DNA of 64,000 nt, from assembly GCA_016191165.1 (NCBI GenBank), contig JACPPF010000044.1, positions 1 to 64,000 of the forward strand, written 5' to 3'. Under the pieces are notes generated by a model. The model did not search any database, was not told where the DNA came from, and saw only the letters and a program-made list of their open reading frames with translations. Numbering within the stretch: the first letter of the stretch is position 1; each line of letters begins with the position of its first letter. Source of the DNA: Planctomycetota bacterium (GTDB taxonomy: Bacteria; Planctomycetota; Planctomycetia; Gemmatales; Gemmataceae). Shown here one piece after another: positions 9,101 through 15,899 of the stretch. A program made the translations under genes and the position numbers.

Positions 9101-10169
9101 CCGTGGTGCCCCCGCCACCCGCGTCGGCGCCGCCACCGACCCCGGCGCCGCCTACGACAGCGCTGGACAGGTTGCGCAGAAACATGGCATCGGTCGCCAC
9201 GCCGTCGTCGCTGCCCGAACCCGGCGATGCTGTCGGCGTCCCGCGCCGCGGCATCTGTGGGCCGGCGTGACCGACCTTGACGATGATTTCCCCGAATTGC
9301 TCAGGGGTGGACAATCGGCCCAGCGTATCGATGGGCAACTGAAACGGCTGGCCTGCCACCGCCGGGGGCCGCCCGATTTGTCCCGCGGCCGCCTGTAGGT
9401 TCTGGCTGCGCAGGGCCGCGGCCACGTCCCCCGCGGTCATGTGCCGTGACGCCAGTTTCTGCGGATCGAGCCAGGCACGAATACTATAATCCCGCTGACC
9501 GCGAATGCCCGCGTCGGAAACGCCATCCACGCGCTGGATTTCATCGCGCAGATTGATCAGCGCATAGTTGCTCATGAACACATCGTCGTAGATCGGTTTG
9601 CTGATGGACCGGAGGTCTTGCCGGGCCAGCGTGTATTTTTTCTTGTCGGCGTCCACGGCCACGATCGCTTCGTCGTCTTCACGTTCGATCCAGGCGCGCA
9701 AGGTCGTGCCATCGTGTCGCTCGATGTCCACGGCCGAGACGAAGTTGATCATGCAAAGCATGTCGGGGGTCTTCTTGCGGATGCTGATGCCCTGATTCTG
9801 AACAGGAGTAGGCAGCCGGGGCATGGCCAGGGTGACGCGATTCTGCACCATGACCAGGGCAGTATCGAGATCGACATCGACATCGAAGGTGACCGAAAGG
9901 GAATAGCTGCCGTCGTTGCCCATCTGCGAGGACATGTAGAGCATGCCGGGCACGCCGGTGACTTCCTGCTCAATCGGCGCCGCCACGGTGTCGGCCACGA
10001 CCTGGGCGCTAGCGCCGGGATAGTTGATCGAAACCTGTACGGAGGGTGGCGTGATGCGCGGGTACTGCGCGATGGGGAGAAACCAAAGCGCGATCGCCCC
10101 GGTCAAGGTGATGAGCACGGACAACACGGTCGCGAAGATCGGGCGATCAATGAAGAACCTGGACAACAT
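6135..10169 (-). CDS. RND efflux transporter permease (HAE1/AcrB type), enlarged
   Basis: A proton-driven inner-membrane pump subunit exporting hydrophobic or amphiphilic compounds with the adaptor and outer-membrane factor encoded next door. I take ATG 10169 because the protein then begins M-L-S-R-F-F-I-D-R-P-I-F-A, the canonical HAE1 start. At 1344 residues it is about 300 longer than AcrB. The proton-relay motif G-I-V-V-D-D-A-I-V-V-L-E-N in TM4 is intact. Extra segments are an insert of about 45 residues in the first porter region (around T-L-R-A-W-I-E-R-E-D-D), a Gly/Ala-rich insert of about 100 residues before S-I-V-R-L-K-D-V-A-R, an insert near residue 645 with two further hydrophobic stretches, and a hydrophobic Gly/Ala-rich C-terminal tail. 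Substrate unknown. Confidence 0.93.
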   Translation of the reverse strand: MLSRFFIDRPIFATVLSVLITLTGAIALWFLPIAQYPRITPPSVQVSINYPGASAQVVADTVAAPIEQEVTGVPGMLYMSSQMGNDGSYSLSVTFDVDVDLDTALVMVQNRVTLAMPRLPTPVQNQGISIRKKTPDMLCMINFVSAVDIERHDGTTLRAWIEREDDEAIVAVDADKKKYTLARQDLRSISKPIYDDVFMSNYALINLRDEIQRVDGVSDAGIRGQRDYSIRAWLDPQKLASRHMTAGDVAAALRSQNLQAAAGQIGRPPAVAGQPFQLPIDTLGRLSTPEQFGEIIVKVGHAGPQMPRRGTPTASPGSGSDDGVATDAMFLRNLSSAVVGGAGVGGGADAGGGGTTGGGANSDDDGPLAGLAGFAVNTPTARRARLRAPNRGLIQPAALLAPSVSIVRLKDVARVELGALSYNISCTFDGTPSIALGVYQLPGTNALEVADRVKAKMKELKKRFPDGMDYNIAYDTTPFIRESIFEVFHTLRDAVILVALVVLLFLQDWRAMILPMIDVPVSLIGTFAVMAALGYSLNNISLFGLVLAIGIVVDDAIVVLENIQRQMAKGLDARSATLQAMAEISGPIIAITVVLCAVFVPCAFISGITGRFFRQFAVTIAASTVISAVNALTMTPSRAMLIFKKNPSEPGASATGELRRREALPWWIFGALGFVTLSWLPRLGFLLPTDWAFDPRDPQELSAWHGWGSTALLFAPGLLVGLTLGWFVIQPVNQVMGLFFGYFNRAFDRLTDAYGWGIGKCLRLSAIVVLAYGGLLVLTYVVFRDSPRGFVPRQDMGRVMVSVQLPDSASQDRTEEVIKEVDGIIRKVPGVAHTIGMSGISFVESANGSNFGSFFVILDPFAERQDSSLRAEAIMARLRQEFSAKVKQARVVVAGASPVPGVSTSGGFKVMVQDRGGLGLPTLQDQTDKFIRKIRQQIGEEANQSGEPGHAMLAGVLTQFRSNTPQLYMDIDRVKAASMGVPFDEVNQTLQIYLGSLNVTRFNEFGRYWQVTLQADREFRARAEDINQLQVRNNRGQMVPLGTLVRVKEQTGPIFVRRYNLYTAAPITGAPLPGASSGEIIEEVDRIALDALPRSMNAEWTELMYLQIREGNTTSIVFGLAVVCVFLALAALYESWALPLAVILVVPLCMLCSIVGVLLANTSVNIFVQIGLVVLIGLACKNAILVVEFARELHGAGKSVRDATIEASRLRLRPILMTSFAFILGVLPLCLSSGAGSEMRRSLGIAVFSGMLGVTLFGIFLTPVFFYVIQGIGETRVFAGAVGQGLGSAAFGGISGAAFGFLLSQLGIVDTLWAPLVGASAGILAALAVRGVHKKLTGGLDGRK
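8201..8232. repeat. palindromic-word insert inside the RND permease gene
   Basis: The bases CTCCGGTCGCTGACGCTCCC followed by GGCTCGCTGG match the word family seen in intergenic inverted repeats (GCGACCGT.AGGGAGCG at 23008 and 38530). They are in frame and encode N-P-S-E-P-G-A-S-A-T-G-E-L in a cytoplasm-facing linker absent from ordinary HAE1 pumps. That this is an inserted element is inference. Confidence 0.5.
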
Positions 10170-10188
10170 GGAGCGTTCCGATCCCTGT

Positions 10189-10244
10189 GCCGCTTGCGGC
10201 TTAGCGTCCAAGCGGCGCCGCGCAAAAGCTAAGCCGCAAGCGGC
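10189..10244. repeat. 17-bp perfect inverted repeat, GCCGCTTGCGGC family
   Basis: Arms 10189-10205 (GCCGCTTGCGGCTTAGC) and 10228-10244 pair perfectly around a 22-nt loop. It fills the 79-nt gap between the adaptor stop and the permease start, so it lies inside the presumed minus-strand mRNA. The arm word recurs at 39771-39826. Confidence 0.9.
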
Positions 10245-10248
10245 AAAC

Positions 10249-11448
10249 TCAACCCTTCTTCGCCTTGGGCAACGCGGGCTCCGAAAGCGAAGGCATGTTT
10301 TGCAGGTAATCCGGCTGGACCGTCATGCGCGGGCGCACCTGTTGCAGGCCGCCGATGAGGACCCAGTCATCCTTCTTCAGCCCCTGCGTCACCACGCGCA
10401 TACCGTCGTCCTGAAGCGAGCCGAGGGTGACCCGGCGTTCCTCGACTTTCTTGTCCTTGTCCAGCACGTAGACGTATTTGAGCCCCTGGTTGGAAGTGAT
10501 GGCGCGGTCGATCACGAGCAGTTCGTCCTTGGGCTGGCCGATCGGCAAGCGAACGCGCACGAACATGCCGGGCACGATGAGATGCGTGCCGTTCTTGGGC
10601 TTCGGATTGCTGAGGACGCCGCGCACGGAAATGCTGCCGGTTCCTGGGTTGATCTGGTTGTCCACGAAGTTGATTGTGCCAGCGTTGGGGTATCCGTCCT
10701 CGCCCGGCAGGCTGATCTGGATTGGGACTTCGGACCCCTCCTTGGCACGCTTGATGCGCCCCTCATTGATGGCGCGCTTGATGCGCAGGAGCGTCGGCTC
10801 GTCCATGTCGAAATAGACGTACATCGGGTCCATCGACACCAGCGTGGTCAGCTGAGTCGTGTCCTGGTTGACCAGATTGCCGACCGTGAGGAAATAGCGG
10901 CTGATGTGCCCGTCGATCGGCGCCTTGATGACGGTCCAGTCGAGATTGAGCTTGGCGGAGGCGAGATTGGCCTTGGCCAGGTTCAGATTGGCGATGGCCT
11001 GGTCCTCCTGGGCCTGATATTGGTCCAGTTCGCGCTCGCTGACGGCGCCTTTTTGTTTCTTGTCCAACTCCTTGAAACGAAGGTTTGTCGCCTTGGCGTA
11101 GCGCACGTTGGCTTCATTCTGGGCAACCGCCGCCTTGGCCGCGTCGAGCTGGGCGGCGTAGGGCCGGGGGTCGATTTCAAAGAGGACGTCGTCCTTCTTC
11201 ACGTCGGCGCCTTCCTTGAAGGGCATCTTCATCAGGTAACCCGTGACGCGCGGCTGAATCGTGACAGCGTGCTTGGCGTTGGCGCGTCCGGTGTAATAGA
11301 CGTAGTCCTTGACCGCGCGCTGGGCCGGATGGCTGACCGGCACGATCGGCGTTTCCGGGGCGGCAATTCGCGGCGCGCCCCGCTCGCAACCTGCATTGAG
11401 CGTCATGAACAAAGCGGAGATTCCCAGCGAGCGGACGTAACGTGGCAT
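10249..11448 (-). CDS. RND efflux periplasmic adaptor lipoprotein (membrane fusion protein)
   Basis: A 399-residue adaptor linking the RND permease to the outer-membrane channel. A lipobox-like L-N-A-G-C near residue 20 predicts lipid anchoring. The order is the usual one: a barrel-sandwich half (A-V-T-I-Q-P-R-V-T-G-Y-L), a coiled-coil hairpin rich in Ala/Lys/Glu/Gln, the second lipoyl half (V-I-K-A-P-I-D-G-H-I-S-R), a beta-barrel with the Y-V-Y-F-D-M-D-E segment, and a membrane-proximal domain ending P-D-Y-L-Q-N-M-P. A GGAAGG site sits 7 nt before the ATG. It is the first gene of the minus-strand pair with the permease. Confidence 0.93.
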   Translation of the reverse strand: MPRYVRSLGISALFMTLNAGCERGAPRIAAPETPIVPVSHPAQRAVKDYVYYTGRANAKHAVTIQPRVTGYLMKMPFKEGADVKKDDVLFEIDPRPYAAQLDAAKAAVAQNEANVRYAKATNLRFKELDKKQKGAVSERELDQYQAQEDQAIANLNLAKANLASAKLNLDWTVIKAPIDGHISRYFLTVGNLVNQDTTQLTTLVSMDPMYVYFDMDEPTLLRIKRAINEGRIKRAKEGSEVPIQISLPGEDGYPNAGTINFVDNQINPGTGSISVRGVLSNPKPKNGTHLIVPGMFVRVRLPIGQPKDELLVIDRAITSNQGLKYVYVLDKDKKVEERRVTLGSLQDDGMRVVTQGLKKDDWVLIGGLQQVRPRMTVQPDYLQNMPSLSEPALPKAKKG

Positions 11449-11478
11449 GACAGCCTTCCCAACGTTTCTTTGCGCGGG

Positions 11479-11493
11479 TTCACTCAGGGTGAA
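11479..11493. promoter_or_regulatory. TTCAC-N5-GTGAA inverted repeat in the divergent efflux promoter region
   Basis: The 5+5 bp dyad TTCAC TCAGG GTGAA lies in the 167-nt gap between the divergently read adaptor and outer-membrane factor genes, a position typical of an operator for a TetR- or MarR-like repressor. No regulator gene is adjacent. A TATTAT at 11515-11520 could be a -10 box for the outer-membrane factor. Confidence 0.35.
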
Positions 11494-11615
11494 TACCTGG
11501 GCAAAATATGCCGATATTATCTACAGTGCCGATTGCGCGGCTGCCTGGCAAGGACTTGGGCGGAGATTTCCTGTCCCACCTGACCGTGTGCGCGCTGATG
11601 TCGACGGGGTCTTGC

Positions 11616-13163
11616 ATGGTGCGTGCCTTGATCCGCTGTGCGTGCTGGACCGTTTTCGCCTTGAGCGCATCGGGTTGCGCCGTGCTGCCGCCCTATTTTC
11701 GCAACGGCTTCAAGGTCGGTCCTAACTTCGAGACGCCGCCCGCCACGGTGGCTGAATCGTGGATCGACGCCGATGACAAACGTATTCACCCGAATGCCGA
11801 GGTTCCCGATACCTGGTGGACCGCTTTCCAGGATCCGGTTCTCGACCAACTGATCGCTGACGCCTCCCGTCAAAACCTGACGCTGCGGGAAGCCGGCTTT
11901 CGCATTCTCCAGGCGCGGGCGGAGCTGGCTCTTACCGTCGGCGGATTGTTTCCGCAGGCGCAATTCGCGCAGGGCAGCTATCAGCGCAGCAAGACCAGTT
12001 CCGCCACCGCCAGTAGCCAGTTTTTGAGAACGAAGTACTTCAGCCAGTGGAACCAGGGATTCACGCTCGCCTGGGAACTCGACTTCTGGGGCCGCTTCCG
12101 CCGAGCAGTCGAATCGTCCAGCGCGGTGCTTGACGCATCGGTCCACGATTACGACGACGTGCTGGTCACGCTCCTGGGGGATGTCGCGTCGAATTACGCT
12201 CAGGTCCGCGTGGCCCAGCAGCGGATACGCTACGCGCGCATCAATGCGTCGTTGCAGCGCGACACGGTCGGGATCGTCGAGAACCGCGAAAAGGTCGGCC
12301 TCGCCAAGCAACTCGACGTCGATCAGGCCAAGAGCGTTCTCTTTCAAACCGAGGCCGCCATCCCGGAACTGGAGATCGGCCTGCGCCAGGCGACCAACCG
12401 ACTTTGCACGCTGCTGGGCAAGGCCCCGGAAGATTTGCGCGCCCGACTCGGGATTCCCAATACGCCCGAGGAAGCCACCGCGGGGATGCTCGCCAACCTC
12501 GTGCACCGCGAAATCCCCAGTGCGGATGCGAATATCCTGGTCGGCATCCCGGCCGACCTCCTGCGGCGCCGACCCGATGTGCGCCGCGCCGAACGCCTGG
12601 TCGCCGCCCAGTCCGCCCAGATCGGCATCGCCAAGGCCGAGTACCTTCCCCATATTCTCATCAACGGCACCCTCGGCGGCTCGGCCGCGGATTTCACGAC
12701 GCTGTTCAAGGCGCCAGCTTTCACCGGCAACGTCGGGCCCGCGTTCACGTGGAACATTTTCAACTACGGCCGAATTCATAGCAACGTGCGACTCCAGCGC
12801 AGCCGCTTCCAGGGCCTGATCACCCGATACCAGGGCACCGTGTTAACCGCCCAGCAAGAAGTAGAGAACGGCCTGGTGACGTTTCTGAAATCCCAGCAGC
12901 GCGCGAAGTTACAGGGCCAAAGCGTGGACCACGCCCAGCGAAGCGCCAGCATTGTCCTCGCTCAATACGAGGCAGGCACGGTGTCGATTTCCCAGTTGAT
13001 CCTGATCTTGCAAAACCTGGTACTCCAGCAAGACACGCTGGCGCGCGCCAAGGGGGACATCGCGCTGGGGCTGATCCAGACCTATCGCGCCCTCGGCGGC
13101 GGCTGGGAGATCGGCGAGGCTCAGCGCCCGCCGCCGCGCCCTCATTTCGGGCGACCATTCTGA
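11616..13163 (+). CDS. outer-membrane efflux lipoprotein (TolC/NodT family)
   Basis: A protein of about 515 residues forming the outer-membrane and periplasmic channel of the RND pump. I take ATG 11616 because it gives a compact signal with lipobox L-S-A-S-G-C; in-frame ATGs at 11508 and 11598 would add an unlikely leader. Family marks include the early segment P-D-T-W-W-T-A-F-Q-D-P-V-L-D-Q-L, the repeated coiled-coil halves, G-I-P-A-D-L-L-R-R-R-P-D-V-R-R-A-E (diagnostic for NodT-type factors) and a C-terminal Y-E-A-G-T-V-S-I-S-Q-L. It diverges from the adaptor-permease pair, whereas the three genes usually form one operon. Confidence 0.92.
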   Translation: MVRALIRCACWTVFALSASGCAVLPPYFRNGFKVGPNFETPPATVAESWIDADDKRIHPNAEVPDTWWTAFQDPVLDQLIADASRQNLTLREAGFRILQARAELALTVGGLFPQAQFAQGSYQRSKTSSATASSQFLRTKYFSQWNQGFTLAWELDFWGRFRRAVESSSAVLDASVHDYDDVLVTLLGDVASNYAQVRVAQQRIRYARINASLQRDTVGIVENREKVGLAKQLDVDQAKSVLFQTEAAIPELEIGLRQATNRLCTLLGKAPEDLRARLGIPNTPEEATAGMLANLVHREIPSADANILVGIPADLLRRRPDVRRAERLVAAQSAQIGIAKAEYLPHILINGTLGGSAADFTTLFKAPAFTGNVGPAFTWNIFNYGRIHSNVRLQRSRFQGLITRYQGTVLTAQQEVENGLVTFLKSQQRAKLQGQSVDHAQRSASIVLAQYEAGTVSISQLILILQNLVLQQDTLARAKGDIALGLIQTYRALGGGWEIGEAQRPPPRPHFGRPF

Positions 13164-13600
13164 TGGAGCGTTTGCTGGAACCTACAAAGCGTCGGGAGCT
13201 CCCGGTCCCATTTCTGCCCTGTTGCCACTGCCGACCACGCGGACGCCGGAATCGTGGACGATGCGTTGCCCGCCGGTCCGGGTCAGCGTTGTGTCGCAGG
13301 CCAAGTTCCATTTGCAATGTCAGTTGCTGCAATCTCGCCAAACCTGCTCTGGTGAGTTCCGATCACCCCCGCCGGTGGCGACCCTGACAGTTTTGCAGGG
13401 GCACATGGCGGCGGCGCCCGCCGAATCGCAATGTCAGTTGTGCCACCACCCCCGTCCCGTGAGAAGTCCTCGAAAAAAACGTGGCAAACAATCTATCTGC
13501 AAGGACTTGCGACGCGATTACGACTATTCACTTACTCGCCGCCCAGCTCATGGCCGAGGTTCCGGCGGCCCTGAACCTGCCGCGCGGACCAAAGTCGCGG
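13164..13600. other. gene-free gap with a 13-bp direct repeat
   Basis: No credible gene was found between the efflux factor and lpxK; the open frames here have atypical composition. The word GCAATGTCAGTTG occurs at 13314-13326 and again at 13428-13440, 114 nt apart. A related reversed word (TGACAG) appears at 13385. The repeats could be binding sites or remnants. Confidence 0.5.
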
Positions 13601-13630
13601 TTGACAGCAAAATCCTTTTCCGACTATAAC
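13601..13630 (+). promoter_or_regulatory. sigma-70-type promoter for the lpxK/LPS-core run
   Basis: A consensus -35 TTGACA (13601-13606), an 18-nt spacer and a -10 TATAAC (13625-13630). Transcription would begin near 13637, leaving only about 10-25 nt of leader before the lpxK start. This is the best promoter match upstream of the LPS genes. Confidence 0.75.
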
Positions 13631-13646
13631 TGCGTTCCTTGAAAGT

Positions 13647-14714
13647 GTGGATGAATGCGCTTTGAATGACGCCTATCACGCACTGATTCGCGGGCAACGC
13701 TCTGGGGTGCTTGCAGCCCTAAAGCGAGCCGGCTTGCGGACGCTGAGTCTCGGGTATCGCCTCGGCGTTTCCTTGCGAAACCTGGCGTTCGAGCGCGGGT
13801 GGAGGAAGACTTTCCGGGCGCCGGTTCCCGTGGTGAGCGTAGGCAACCTGACCACGGGAGGCACGGGCAAGACGCCCTGTGTGGAATACGTCGCGCGATT
13901 CTATCGCCAGCTTGGTTTGCAAGTCGCGCTGCTGAGCCGAGGCTATGGCAGCGAAGCGGGCCGGAACGATGAGGCGCTGGTGTTGGAAGAGAATCTGCCC
14001 GACGTGCCGCACCTGCAAGGAGGCGACCGGGTGAGTCTGGCGCAAACGGCGGTCGAAGAATTGGAAACCGAAATCCTCGTGTTGGATGACGGGTTCCAGC
14101 ACCGCCGTTTGCAGCGCGATCTCGACATCGTCCTGATCGACGCGACCTGCCCGTGGGGGTATGGCTACCTGCTTCCGCGCGGCCTGTTGCGCGAGCCGAT
14201 CGGCAGCCTGAAGCGGGCGGACGTCGCGATGTTGACCCGATGCGATTTGGTCAGGCCGGAGGTGCTGCGGGAGATTCGTGTCGCCATCGCACGAGTCACG
14301 CCGGGACTGCCGATCATCGAGTCGGTTCATCGCCCCGCTGCCTGGCGCAACGCGGCCGGGATGGAATCGGCCCTGGACGATCTTCGAGATCGGCCGATCG
14401 CGGCGTTTTGCGGCATTGGGAATCCCGAGGGTTTTCGGCAAACGCTGGCAGGACTTGGGATCAACGTGGTCGCGTGGCGAACGTTTTCCGATCATCATGC
14501 GTATACCCGCGCGGACATCGAGGAACTTCAGTCCTGGGCGAGGCAGTTGCCTGCTGATGCCGTGCTGGCCACGACGCAAAAGGACCTCGTCAAGATTCGC
14601 GTGGACCAACTGGGCGAGCGCGCTTTATGGGCGCTCGCGATTCGGCTCGAAGTGACTTCCGGGCAAGACGCCCTGGAGTTCTTGCTCAGGAAAACAGCAA
14701 AAATCCAGGGGTAA
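13647..14714 (+). CDS. lpxK: tetraacyldisaccharide 4'-kinase
   Basis: Phosphorylates the 4' position of the lipid A disaccharide precursor at the inner-membrane cytosolic face. The P-loop V-S-V-G-N-L-T-T-G-G-T-G-K-T-P sits at 63-77. Other LpxK landmarks are L-L-S-R-G-Y-G, the Walker-B-like L-V-L-D-D-G-F-Q-H-R-R-L-Q-R-D-L-D-I-V-L-I-D, L-P-R-G-L-L-R-E-P and a C-terminal F-S-D-H-H-A-Y. Length (355) is normal. The first possible start is GTG 13647. A TTG at 13662 giving M-N-D-A-Y-H fits the family's N-terminus and is a real alternative. A short inverted repeat overlaps its stop codon. Confidence 0.95.
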   Translation: MDECALNDAYHALIRGQRSGVLAALKRAGLRTLSLGYRLGVSLRNLAFERGWRKTFRAPVPVVSVGNLTTGGTGKTPCVEYVARFYRQLGLQVALLSRGYGSEAGRNDEALVLEENLPDVPHLQGGDRVSLAQTAVEELETEILVLDDGFQHRRLQRDLDIVLIDATCPWGYGYLLPRGLLREPIGSLKRADVAMLTRCDLVRPEVLREIRVAIARVTPGLPIIESVHRPAAWRNAAGMESALDDLRDRPIAAFCGIGNPEGFRQTLAGLGINVVAWRTFSDHHAYTRADIEELQSWARQLPADAVLATTQKDLVKIRVDQLGERALWALAIRLEVTSGQDALEFLLRKTAKIQG

Positions 14715-14731
14715 GCGCAGCATACCCCTGG
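14705..14731. repeat. 9-bp inverted repeat overlapping the lpxK stop codon
   Basis: CCAGGGGTA (14705-14713) pairs perfectly with TACCCCTGG (14723-14731). The TAA stop of lpxK lies in and just beyond the left arm. The CCCCTGGG word recurs in the larger element at 15807-15862. Confidence 0.65.
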
Positions 14732-14760
14732 GCGCGCTGAACACTCATGGAGGAGAAGGC

Positions 14761-15783
14761 ATGTCCGATTGTGCAAACAATAGCCACACCGCGACCAACC
14801 CGCCGCACTGGTCGGCGTTCACGCAAGTCAAGCCCTACGATCTGGCCGCGCTGAAAACATATGACCTCAGCTCGCGTCCCTCCAAGGTGTTCTACGACGA
14901 CCTGGGTCAGCCCGTGGACGCCGACGCGAGTGCGGAGGACTGGCTGTTGAGCCTGCCGCGGCAGTTGGCGGCCAACGACATCCGCCGCGTGGCAAATCAC
15001 CTGTGCCGGGCCTATCGCGAGGAACGCACCGTTGCCGTCGCCTTGGGCGGACACGTCATCAAGACCGGCTGCGCACCGTACTTGATTGACTGGATCAAGC
15101 GCGGCGTCATCAAAGCGGTCGCGATGAACGGCTCCGCGGCAATCCACGACTTCGAGCTGGCCTTCGCGGGCAAGACCAGCGAGAATGTCGCCAACCAGTT
15201 GCCCAAGGGCGAATTTGGCATGGCGCGCGACACCGCCGACGCCTTTGCCGTGGCTGCTCACAACGGCGCGGAAAACGACGTCGGCCTGGGCTGGGCGCTT
15301 GGCAAACACCTCGACGACATGAACTGCCCGCACGAGGAATCGAGCCTGGTCCTGGCCGCGTATCGCGCGGGTATCCCGTGCACGATTCACGTCGCGCTCG
15401 GCACCGACATCGTCCACATGCACCCGCACGTCTCCGGCGCCGCCATCGGCGCCGCCTCGCTTACCGACTTCCGCCGGCTCTGCACCGTCGTCGCCGGCAT
15501 GGCGTATGGGGTCTGGATGAATCTCGGCAGCGCCGTCATCATGCCGGAGGTCTTCGTCAAGGCCGTCTCCGTCGCCAACAACTTCGAGCACAACCTCGAC
15601 GGCCTGGTCACGGTGAACCTCGACAAGCAAGCCCAGTATCGCTCGCGCGTCAATGTCCTGGAACGGCCCAGTTCGGAAGGCATCGAGCTGATCGGCCACC
15701 ACGAGATCATGCTGCCGCTCTTGCACCTGGCGGTGACCTGCCAGATGGCGAAACGGGTGGCGCTGGAAACCGCGGCGGCGTAA
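14761..15783 (+). CDS. deoxyhypusine synthase-like protein
   Basis: A 340-residue protein resembling the NAD-binding fold of deoxyhypusine synthase. Family-type segments are A-L-G-G-H-V-I-K-T-G-C-A-P-Y-L-I-D, A-M-N-G-S-A-A-I-H-D-F-E-L-A, and the Ala/Gly-rich stretch with H-V-A-L-G-T-D-I-V-H-M-H-P. Bacteria have no eIF5A hypusine pathway, and I do not see the usual S-G-x-x-x-x catalytic-lysine context, so spermidine transfer to a protein lysine is not implied. Its place between lpxK and hldE, with a strong GGAGGAGAAGG site, suggests a role tied to heptose/LPS-core metabolism. That is inference from context; the reaction is unknown. Confidence 0.75.
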   Translation: MSDCANNSHTATNPPHWSAFTQVKPYDLAALKTYDLSSRPSKVFYDDLGQPVDADASAEDWLLSLPRQLAANDIRRVANHLCRAYREERTVAVALGGHVIKTGCAPYLIDWIKRGVIKAVAMNGSAAIHDFELAFAGKTSENVANQLPKGEFGMARDTADAFAVAAHNGAENDVGLGWALGKHLDDMNCPHEESSLVLAAYRAGIPCTIHVALGTDIVHMHPHVSGAAIGAASLTDFRRLCTVVAGMAYGVWMNLGSAVIMPEVFVKAVSVANNFEHNLDGLVTVNLDKQAQYRSRVNVLERPSSEGIELIGHHEIMLPLLHLAVTCQMAKRVALETAAA

Positions 15784-15806
15784 AGAAAACCCAGAACGCC
15801 GAGGGA

Positions 15807-15862
15807 TGAGCGCCGCGAACCCCTGGGTTGGGATGGCTCATCCCAGGGGTTCGCGGCGCTCA
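15807..15862. repeat. 21-bp perfect inverted repeat, CCCAGGGGTTCGCGG family
   Basis: Arms 15807-15827 (TGAGCGCCGCGAACCCCTGG plus G) and 15842-15862 pair perfectly around a 14-nt loop. A third half-word, CCCCTGGG, follows at 15863-15870. It fills most of the gap between the deoxyhypusine-synthase-like gene and hldE, inside the presumed LPS operon. Confidence 0.92.
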
Positions 15863-15899
15863 CCCCTGGGCTTGACGTTTGCTTCATGGAGGGATGGTA

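Noticed and set aside
10024-11583. 519-codon plus-strand frame opposite the efflux adaptor
   Set aside because: The minus-strand adaptor is clear; this frame is antisense and would overlap both the adaptor and the permease start.
13222-13629. 135-codon plus-strand frame between the efflux factor and lpxK
   Set aside because: Composition is atypical, no ribosome site, and the lpxK promoter lies within it.
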